Both the position numbers and the translations under genes were made by a program. Below are positions 6,131-12,551 of a DNA stretch of 15,094 nt, in pieces. The stretch is from CAYLZO01 sp964387775. GTDB lineage: Bacteria > Chloroflexota > Anaerolineae > JAAYZQ01. The notes under the pieces were generated by a model. The model was not told where the DNA came from. It made no database searches and saw only the letters and a list, made by a program, of their open reading frames with translations. The stretch covers positions 1 through 15,094 of the forward strand of contig CAYLZO010000125.1 of NCBI GenBank assembly GCA_964387775.1. The letters run 5' to 3'. The first letter of the stretch is position 1; every line of letters begins with the position of its first letter.

Positions 6131-7711
6131 ATGAGCGAGTCAAAGCCGACTCTTCCGACCCTGGGGGCGTTCGAGGCCCAAGCGTTGCTGGGAACGGGGG
6201 CTACCGCCCGCGTCTACCAGGCCCTCGATCCCTCGTCTGGTATCCGGGTAGCGATTAAGGTTTTGCACCCCCACTTGGGCGATACGCCCGATTTCGCCCA
6301 ACGGTTCGAGCGTGAGGTCCGCGCATCCCAAAGCCTAGATCATCCGGGCATTGCCCAGGTGTTGGCGCATGGCGACAAAGACGGCCAGCCCTACCTCGTC
6401 ATGGAGTGCGTGCCAGGTCCCTCGCTCAAACGGACTATGCAGGAACGGGATGAACCCCTGCCTGTAAAAGACGCCGTGCATCTGGTAGCCACCGTAGCGG
6501 AAACCCTGGCCTACGCCCACAGCCAGGGGGTCGTGCACCGCGACGTCAAGCCCTCCAACATCCTGCTGCGCGATGGGTGCCTGGACCAACCCGTGCTCAG
6601 TGATTTTGGCGTCGCCAAGTTGGTAGAGGCGACGCTGGACACGGCTTCGGGCAAGACCTTGGGCACGCCGGCTTACATGTCGCCGGAGCAGGGGCAGGGC
6701 CGGCCCGCCGACGCCCGAAGCGACGTCTATGCCCTGGGCGCCGTGCTCTTTGAGCTGCTGACCGGCCGGCCGCCGTTTGAGGCCGAGTCACCCTACGCCG
6801 TCGTCCTGCACCACGTCAACACCCCGCCCCCTTGCCCCGCTGACCTACGGCCCGACCTGCCCCAGGCGGTGGAGCAGGTCGTCCTCAAGGCCTTGGCCAA
6901 GAGCCCCGACGAACGTTATCCCTCGGCTGCGGCCTTTGCCTCGGCACTCCGGGCCAGCTTGGTGGTAGCCCGAAAGGGGCAACGCTCGCGCGAACCGGAT
7001 CCCATCCGGCCCGCGCGCCGACCGGCCTATGCCTTGCTTGGGCTGGGCGGCCTCCTGGCGGTGCTGGTCGCCCTGGCCCTGGCCTGGTCGCAGGGTTGGC
7101 TGCCCGTCGAGCGCTCGGGGGTCGTCGCTGCGCGAAACACCCCCGTTGTCGAGAGCCTGATCCTCCAGGGCCGGCCCGCGGTCCAGGGGGCCTGGCTAGA
7201 TCCCGATTTGCCCGAGCGAGTGGCGAACGAGGACCCCAAAGTGCATCTCCAGGGACCCAGCACGCCGGACCGCATCGCTTACCGGCTTGTCTTGCCCGAA
7301 CTGCCGCCCGGTGCCGAGGTGCTCAGCGCGACCCTAGCGCTCTACACCGTGCCCTGGGGCGAGGACAACCGCTACGCCACCCTGGCCGCCCATCGCCTGC
7401 TCCGCGATTGGGATCCCGGCACAGCCAACTACTTGTCGCCTTGGAGCACCCCTGGCCTCCAGACGGACGTGGATTACCAGGCCGAGCCCTTTCAGCTCAT
7501 CGAACTGGACGAACTGCTGCTGAATGAGGGTTGGCTGGAAGTGGACATCACGTCGCTGGCAAAGAGTTGGTTGGCCGGCGATCCCAATCACGGCCTGCTG
7601 ATCCGTCTGACCGACGATAGTTTTGGCCTGGCCCATCTGTGGGTCTACACCGGCGAGTACGAGGACCCCAACCTGCGCCCCAAGTTCGGTTTGGTTTACC
7701 GCCGCCCGTGA
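6131..7711 (+). CDS. Transmembrane Ser/Thr protein kinase with DNRLRE/CBM96-like ectodomain
   Basis: Predicted 526-aa kinase of the bacterial PknB type. Residues 15-275 are the cytosolic kinase domain: glycine loop GTGATARVY, Lys43 in VAIKVL, Glu62 in the C-helix, catalytic HRDVKPSN (Asp138), DFG (158-160) and SPEQ. All catalytic residues are present. One membrane segment follows (about 298-320). Residues ~340-526 lie outside and resemble DNRLRE/CBM96-like jelly-roll domains, with the pattern RLVLPELPPGAEVLSATLALY, HRLLRDWDPGTANY, WLEVDITSLAKSWLAG and a final PKFGLVYR. These domains occur in secreted surface and carbohydrate-active proteins, so the ectodomain probably senses or binds a surface polymer. 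AGGAGG at 6117-6122 with 8-nt spacing supports the start. The stop overlaps the next gene by 4 bp, which implies translational coupling with the FHA regulator. Confidence 0.9.
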   Translation: MSESKPTLPTLGAFEAQALLGTGATARVYQALDPSSGIRVAIKVLHPHLGDTPDFAQRFEREVRASQSLDHPGIAQVLAHGDKDGQPYLVMECVPGPSLKRTMQERDEPLPVKDAVHLVATVAETLAYAHSQGVVHRDVKPSNILLRDGCLDQPVLSDFGVAKLVEATLDTASGKTLGTPAYMSPEQGQGRPADARSDVYALGAVLFELLTGRPPFEAESPYAVVLHHVNTPPPCPADLRPDLPQAVEQVVLKALAKSPDERYPSAAAFASALRASLVVARKGQRSREPDPIRPARRPAYALLGLGGLLAVLVALALAWSQGWLPVERSGVVAARNTPVVESLILQGRPAVQGAWLDPDLPERVANEDPKVHLQGPSTPDRIAYRLVLPELPPGAEVLSATLALYTVPWGEDNRYATLAAHRLLRDWDPGTANYLSPWSTPGLQTDVDYQAEPFQLIELDELLLNEGWLEVDITSLAKSWLAGDPNHGLLIRLTDDSFGLAHLWVYTGEYEDPNLRPKFGLVYRRP

Positions 7712-8325
7712 ACGAGTGCCCTGTTCCTTTTTTGCTGGATGCGCTCCAGAACCAAATACCTCTGACCGGCGATCGGCTCGTGCTGGGCCGGGCGGCCGAC
7801 TGCGATCTGGTCGTCGCCGACGCCCGCGTTTCGCGCCACCACAGCGAGCTATGTCGCCAAGGTGACGGCTGGCTCCTCTGCGACCTGGGCAGCACCAACG
7901 GCACGTTCCTCAATGGCCAGCGTCTGACCCAAGCGCTGCCCCTTCGGGATGGCGACGCGATCGAGATCGGCTCGGCGCAGTTCGTCTACCATGATCCCGA
8001 AGCAACTCTGGACACGAGCCACTTCCCCCACCTGGTGTTGGACGCGACCGGCGGCCAGGTGTGGGTCGACCGCCAGCCGGTCCCCCTTTCCTCCCGTCAG
8101 CATGCTCTCCTTTCTTACCTCTGGTCGCGGCGCGGCCTGCCCTGCTCGCGAGACGAGATTGCCCGCGCCGTCTGGCCCGAATGCTCCGAGCACGTCTACG
8201 ACTACCAGATCGAAAGTCTAGTCAAGCGCCTGCGTATCAAGTTGGAACCCGATCCCGCCCAACCTACCGTGGTGCTGACTGTGCGGGGCCGAGGGTACCG
8301 GCTGTCGCCGCACGTCTTTTCCTGA
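7708..8325 (+). CDS. FHA-domain winged-helix transcriptional regulator
   Basis: Predicted 205-aa cytosolic DNA-binding protein. An N-terminal FHA phosphothreonine-recognition domain (about 20-95) shows LGRAADCDLVV, SRHHSEL (Ser42, Arg43, His44/45) and DLGSTNGTFLNG (Asn64), the residues that contact phosphopeptide. The C-terminal part (about 106-200) is an OmpR/PhoB-type winged helix, with LSSRQHALLSYLWSR, SRDEIARAVWP and TVRGRGYRL. The start is GTG 7708 in a GTGA overlap with the kinase stop; the frame is open further upstream, but only inside the kinase gene. The kinase is its likely partner, as in the mycobacterial PknH-EmbR pair, where an FHA domain reads a kinase's phosphorylation. Here the FHA precedes the DNA-binding domain, the reverse of EmbR, and no BTAD domain is seen. 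Targets are unknown; the following secreted-protein genes are candidates. Confidence 0.9.
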   Translation: MNECPVPFLLDALQNQIPLTGDRLVLGRAADCDLVVADARVSRHHSELCRQGDGWLLCDLGSTNGTFLNGQRLTQALPLRDGDAIEIGSAQFVYHDPEATLDTSHFPHLVLDATGGQVWVDRQPVPLSSRQHALLSYLWSRRGLPCSRDEIARAVWPECSEHVYDYQIESLVKRLRIKLEPDPAQPTVVLTVRGRGYRLSPHVFS

Positions 8326-8383
8326 CTCACCCGCCCTCTTCCTGGGGGGAAACACTGTGCCGGTACGGTGGGGTTGGGGTGAG
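8326..8383. repeat. C/G-rich inverted repeat after the regulator gene
   Basis: CTCACCC (8326-8332) begins directly after the FHA gene stop and pairs with GGGTGAG (8377-8383). The lower strand reads CCCTCACCCCAACCCC, a motif that I associate with dispersed repeats in Chloroflexota and other genomes; that association is from memory and not shown here. It could form a stem but has no T-tract. Confidence 0.3.
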
Positions 8384-8449
8384 GGTAGAAGCGACGGGTA
8401 GCCGCTGGCAAAAGTGTGGCGAAAAGTTAGGAAACACCCCCCTGCTTTC

Positions 8450-8458
8450 TGCTATGAT
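8450..8458 (+). promoter_or_regulatory. Possible extended -10 promoter for the secreted-protein genes
   Basis: TGC-TATGAT (8450-8458) fits an extended -10 box. No good -35 is visible at the right distance. Transcription from about 8465 would leave only a very short leader before ATG 8477, just covering the AGGGGGA ribosome site (8464-8470). Weakly supported. Confidence 0.3.
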
Positions 8459-8476
8459 GGGGCAGGGGGAAACTCG

Positions 8477-8866
8477 ATGCGCAAGCGTTTGTTCACAATC
8501 CTGGTTCTGGCACTGGCCCTTTGTGCCATTCTTTCCGGATCTCTAGCGGGGATTTACCGGCCGGTGCCTGTGCGGTTGATCTGCCTGTCCCCGCCCGAGG
8601 GATTGGAGCTACCCGTCGGCCAGGGCGTCGAGATCCGCTGCCGCGTGGAGGCGCACGCCCCGGCGACGGTCGAATTCCGGATCGACGATGTGCCGGCCAA
8701 CTCGCGGGAGGTGGCACCGGGCAGCTACGCGGCCATGACCTGGCTGCCGGAGCAAACCGGCTCCCACGTCCTGATGATTGGCGTCAGGATCGGTAACCGG
8801 GAGACCGTTCTCGCGACCCGCCGGGTGCTGGTCACGCCGCCGGGCTCGCCGGTGCGCATTCAATAA
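8477..8866 (+). CDS. Small secreted protein with Ig-like domain
   Basis: Predicted 129-aa exported protein that I cannot name. Residues 1-25 form a signal peptide (MRKRLF, then a Leu/Ala-rich core ending GSLAG). The mature part looks like one immunoglobulin-like beta-sandwich: LICLSPPEGLELPVGQGVEIRCRVEA, VEFRIDDV, YAAMTWLPEQTGSHVLMIGVRI, then RRVLVTPPGSPVRIQ. Such domains are common in bacterial surface proteins (Ig_3/Ig_7-like), but the exact family is not certain. AGGGGGA (8464-8470) supports ATG 8477 over upstream in-frame starts. It lies 22 nt upstream of the next gene and is probably in one operon with it. Unlike its three downstream neighbours it lacks the FLP/YLP-type C-terminus. Confidence 0.7.
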   Translation: MRKRLFTILVLALALCAILSGSLAGIYRPVPVRLICLSPPEGLELPVGQGVEIRCRVEAHAPATVEFRIDDVPANSREVAPGSYAAMTWLPEQTGSHVLMIGVRIGNRETVLATRRVLVTPPGSPVRIQ

Positions 8867-8888
8867 AACATCGGGGAGGAGGAGTAGA

Positions 8889-9938
8889 ATGGAAAAGAAA
8901 CGTAGGTGGCTTCTGGCGTCGGCGGTTGTCGCGTTGGCGCTGCTGGGGGTGACCCTGGTGGCCGGCAGCGTGCGGGCTGGCGCGTTTGAAGAGGGGGCCG
9001 GGGTCGAGCCCGGCGTGAGCCACGCCAATTGGAGCAGTGGCTGGACGACGGTCCCGGCCGGCACCTGCCAGGCGTTCAACCACGGTCTCGGCGGCGATCC
9101 GCTGGCCTACGCCGTCGAGATGTGGTTTCTGGACACCGACAATGACATGGGCATCAACCGCACCGACTATGGCGGGTTGGAGGTTGCCGGCTACTGGCGC
9201 GGCACCTACTGGCAGCAGTTCGCCGCCGACACCATCGACGTCTGCCGCCACGCCAACGACATGTCCGCCGAGCAGCTCCTGATCCGCGTCTGGCAGCCGC
9301 CCAAGGCACCCGACTATGACAGCGGCTGGCTGAACATCGCCGCCGGCGAGACGCTCGTCGTCAGCCACAGCCTGGGCATCAGCGCCACCGAGTTAAGCGT
9401 GGGCCTCTGGTTCAGCAGCACGGCGCGGGGCATCCACCACGCCGGCTATGGCGGCCTGAGCAACGACGTGGCCGAGGAACTGCACGGCGCTTACTGGAAG
9501 GACCTGACCGACAACACCGTGCGGGTGCAGCGCGCCCAGGATGACACCCTGGTCGAGCAGGTGCGCGTGATCGTCACCCACCCTGAGCCGCCCGACTATG
9601 ACAGCCTGGTGGCGCTGGGCGGCTGGCTGGACCTCCCCTACCTCGACCCCGTGACGTTCACTCACAATCTGAACTGGCCCCCCTATCTGCAGTTCGTGCA
9701 AGCCGAATGCAAATCAGCCGGTTTCCCCGGCCCGGGCATCAACCAGGTCTATGCCGGGGGCAACCACGACTGGTTCATCGGCTGGCAGGGCGCCCACGTA
9801 CAAAATGTGGAGCGAAACAGCCTTCGCGTCGAGCGCCGGGTCAACGATCAGGTCTGTCCCCAGGCGCGTATCCGCATCTGGAAGCGGGGCTATCGCGTCT
9901 TTCTGCCTATCGTTCGACGCAGCCCGGCGGCGAAATGA
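8889..9938 (+). CDS. Secreted protein with three lectin-like beta repeats and FLPIV C-terminus
   Basis: Predicted 349-aa exported protein. A signal peptide covers residues 1-30 (KKRR, hydrophobic core, cleavage near SVRA-GAF). Three related units of about 85-90 residues follow at ~50-137, ~145-231 and ~244-331. Each starts with a GW-type strand (SGWTTVPAG, SGWLNIAAG, GGWLDLPYL), then an NHGL/SHSLG/THNLN motif, a central Gly/Tyr-rich stretch (YGGL), and an alternating strand ending in RVW / RVIV / RIRIW. The pattern suggests a beta-sandwich, possibly H-type-lectin-like, but I cannot assign the family firmly. The tail YRVFLPIVRRSPAAK resembles the ends of the next two proteins and may be a sorting signal. 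AGGAGG (8877-8882) fixes ATG 8889. Confidence 0.8.
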   Translation: MEKKRRWLLASAVVALALLGVTLVAGSVRAGAFEEGAGVEPGVSHANWSSGWTTVPAGTCQAFNHGLGGDPLAYAVEMWFLDTDNDMGINRTDYGGLEVAGYWRGTYWQQFAADTIDVCRHANDMSAEQLLIRVWQPPKAPDYDSGWLNIAAGETLVVSHSLGISATELSVGLWFSSTARGIHHAGYGGLSNDVAEELHGAYWKDLTDNTVRVQRAQDDTLVEQVRVIVTHPEPPDYDSLVALGGWLDLPYLDPVTFTHNLNWPPYLQFVQAECKSAGFPGPGINQVYAGGNHDWFIGWQGAHVQNVERNSLRVERRVNDQVCPQARIRIWKRGYRVFLPIVRRSPAAK

Positions 9939-9967
9939 CAGGGTGTGCTTCAGGCAAATTGGGCGAC

Positions 9968-10022
9968 GTTTGTAGTACGTGCTTCAGCGCGTTTTGGCGG
10001 CGCTAAATCGCCTACTATAAAC
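9968..10022. repeat. REP-like palindromic element with two inner hairpins
   Basis: Outer arms GTTTGTAGT (9968-9976) and ACTATAAAC (10014-10022) pair with one G-T wobble. Inside are two small hairpins: ACGTGC-TTCA-GCGCGT (9977-9992) and GGCG-CTAAAT-CGCC (9999-10012). The result is a cloverleaf-like fold of about 55 nt, as in repetitive extragenic palindromes. The right arm contains TATAAA (10016-10021), with TTTGGC (9993-9998) 17 bp upstream, so it might also serve as a weak promoter for the next gene. Copy number elsewhere cannot be seen from this window. Confidence 0.6.
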
Positions 10023-10080
10023 CCCGAGGCCCAAATGACGAGTTTGTAAAACGGAATTCAAAGGAGAAAAGGAGGGTTCG

Positions 10081-12534
10081 ATGAAGACAAAGCTCTTGTT
10101 CACCGCGATGATCGGCGTGGTGCTTGTGGGTCTGCTGCCTGCGACGAGCTCAGGCGAGTCGGCCGGCGGCCCGGCCCTGGCCGGCCAGCCCTGGGCGACC
10201 GTCGGCCTGGGCCAGGGGGACGATTTTCTCGTGTCCCGGGCCACCTCGCTGCGCAGTTCGCCGGCCATCGCTTACAACGACGACCTGGACGAATACTTGT
10301 TGGTGTGGACCGACTTGCGGACGAATGCGCTCTACCCCGACGTCTATGGCCAGATCGTCTCCGGCGCCGGTGTGCCGAGGGGGGACAACTTTGTCATCCG
10401 CGACGAAGCGAACAACTACCTTTCCTTCCCCGACGTAGCCTACGACACGAACAACCAGCGCTACCTGGTGGTCTGGGAGGACAGTGCGGAGGACGACATC
10501 GAGGGGCAGTTGCTGGACCAGGATGGCAGCTTTTTTGGCGCCGCCTTTAACGTCATGGATGGTACGAGTGGCGATCCTTGCGCCACGCCTGCCGTGGCCT
10601 TCCATCCCCCGACCGGCACCTACTTTGTCGTCTACCGGCGAGGGGTGGCGGGCAACTACAACATCCAGGGCAAGCGGGTGAGTGCTGCCGGCGCCGTTGC
10701 CGCCACCGACTATGGCGTCAGCATCGCGGCCGGCGACCAGACCGACCCGGATGTGAGCGTCAATCCGGCCACGGGCGGCGACTTTCTCGTCGTCTGGGAG
10801 GATGGGCGCGGGGCGGTGGATCAGATCTATGGCGCCCTGTTGTACGACACGACCTGGTTTCTGGGCACCGAGTTCGTCATCTCGGCCAACGCCACCGAGG
10901 CCCGCACCGATCCGGCTGTGGCATTCAGCCCCGACGCCAGCGAGTGGCTGGTCGTCTTTGAGCGGGACGCGGCCGGCGACAGCCAGATCGTCGGCCGGCG
11001 GGTAACGGCCGCCGGAGCGACGACCGGCAACAACTTTGGCATCTGCGGCGACGCCGAGGACCAGCTCGAGCCCGCCGTGGCCTACGATACCAACAGCGAC
11101 CAATTCCTGGTCGCCTGGGAAGACGAGCGCAATGGCACGTCGCCGGACATCTATGGCCGGCGCGTGGAATCGGGCGGGGGCGCTGCGGGCGGCGTGTTCG
11201 CCATCAACACGGCGGCAGGCACCCAGTTCAGCCCGGCGGTGGCTGCCTCGCCGGCTGTCTCCGGCTACCTGGTGGCCTTTGTCGACCTGAATCCCAGCTT
11301 CGTCGAGGACATTGTCGGGCAGCGGGTAGACACCGGCAGCACACTGTTAGGGTCGCCGGTCACCATTTCGGTGCCGATTGAAAATCAGAAGCAGCCGGCC
11401 GTGGCCTACAACAGCGTCGACGGCGAGTACCTGGTGGTCTGGCACGACGAGCGCAAGGGCAATTGGGACATCTGGGGCCAGCGGCTGGACCTGGACGGCA
11501 GCCTGCTGGGCTCCAGTTTTGACATCTGCAACAATGCCAATGCCCAATTCTACCCCGACGTGGCCTACAACCTGGATACGAACCAATACCTGGTGGTCTG
11601 GGAGGACCGCCGCGCCGACGCCGACATCTATGGCCAGCGGGTGAACGGCGACGGCAGCCTCGATGGGGCCGAAATCCCGATTGCCGGCGTGGGGACCACC
11701 GCCCGCCGCAAACCTAAGGTTGCCTTTAACCCTATCAGCGGCGAGTTCCTGGTGGTGTACGTCTACGAAGCCGAAAACAACAACGTGCGCGGCCGCCGCG
11801 TGCCGGCCGCCGGCAATCCCACCTCGGCCGAGTTTGACATCGCCACCGGCACGAGCGACCAGAACTATCCCGACGTCGCCTGCCGTAGCGTGGAGCCGGG
11901 GGGCGGCGGCTATCTCGTCGTCTGGCGCGACACCGACGGCAGCCAGCGGGACGTCAAGGGCCAGCGGCTGAACCAGAATGGCGGCTTGCTGGAGGGCGTC
12001 CTCGACCTCTGCGTCGAGGCCAGCAGCCAGTGGTCGCCGGCCGTGGCCTACAGCCCCGACGACGACCGCTACCTGGTCGTCTGGCCCGACGACCGGGACG
12101 CCGCCACCCAGGGCCGCAACGTCTACGGCCGGCAGGTGGGCGGCGCCGGCCTGCTCCACGACGAGTTCGCCATCTCGACCGCCAGCAGCAACCAGGCGCC
12201 GGTGGCCGTCACCTACGGGAGCGGGCCGGGCACCTACGTCGTCGCCTGGCAGGACGCCCGCAACGCCGGCACCACCCCCGACCTCTATGGCCAGCAGGTC
12301 AGCGGCGACGGTGCGCTGGTCGAGACCACAGCCGGGACTAACGACCCCCTTTCCCTCTACAGCGGCGGCCAGGAATCCCCGGCCCTGGCCTGGGCCGGGG
12401 CTGGGACGTCGGGCCTGCTCGTCTGGGAGGATGGCCGCAACGGCGTGAGTTACGACGTCTACGGCCTGCGGCTGGAAGCCCAGCCGGCGGGGGATGGCAA
12501 CCGCATCTTTTTGCCGGTAGTTGTCAAAGATTGA
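10081..12534 (+). CDS. Secreted 14-repeat beta-propeller-like protein with FLPVV C-terminus
   Basis: Predicted 817-aa exported protein. A signal peptide (MKTKLL, hydrophobic core to ~LPATSSG) precedes 14 repeats of about 50 residues. The consensus is P-[AD]-VAY-x(5-8)-[YF]-LVVWED-xR-x(3-6)-DIYGQRV-x(3)-G-x(4)-F-x-I, beginning with SSPAIAYNDD and ending at ESPALAW. Fourteen units could make two seven-bladed propellers; this is inference from the count. The tail NRIFLPVVVKD matches the ends of its neighbours. The protein is acidic, with many Asp residues in turns, but no enzyme motif is recognised, so binding or adhesion is more likely than catalysis. AGGAGGG (10070-10076) supports the start. 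The next gene begins 17 nt after the stop, suggesting one operon. Confidence 0.85.
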   Translation: MKTKLLFTAMIGVVLVGLLPATSSGESAGGPALAGQPWATVGLGQGDDFLVSRATSLRSSPAIAYNDDLDEYLLVWTDLRTNALYPDVYGQIVSGAGVPRGDNFVIRDEANNYLSFPDVAYDTNNQRYLVVWEDSAEDDIEGQLLDQDGSFFGAAFNVMDGTSGDPCATPAVAFHPPTGTYFVVYRRGVAGNYNIQGKRVSAAGAVAATDYGVSIAAGDQTDPDVSVNPATGGDFLVVWEDGRGAVDQIYGALLYDTTWFLGTEFVISANATEARTDPAVAFSPDASEWLVVFERDAAGDSQIVGRRVTAAGATTGNNFGICGDAEDQLEPAVAYDTNSDQFLVAWEDERNGTSPDIYGRRVESGGGAAGGVFAINTAAGTQFSPAVAASPAVSGYLVAFVDLNPSFVEDIVGQRVDTGSTLLGSPVTISVPIENQKQPAVAYNSVDGEYLVVWHDERKGNWDIWGQRLDLDGSLLGSSFDICNNANAQFYPDVAYNLDTNQYLVVWEDRRADADIYGQRVNGDGSLDGAEIPIAGVGTTARRKPKVAFNPISGEFLVVYVYEAENNNVRGRRVPAAGNPTSAEFDIATGTSDQNYPDVACRSVEPGGGGYLVVWRDTDGSQRDVKGQRLNQNGGLLEGVLDLCVEASSQWSPAVAYSPDDDRYLVVWPDDRDAATQGRNVYGRQVGGAGLLHDEFAISTASSNQAPVAVTYGSGPGTYVVAWQDARNAGTTPDLYGQQVSGDGALVETTAGTNDPLSLYSGGQESPALAWAGAGTSGLLVWEDGRNGVSYDVYGLRLEAQPAGDGNRIFLPVVVKD

Positions 12535-12551
12535 TGACAGGGAGGAAAACG

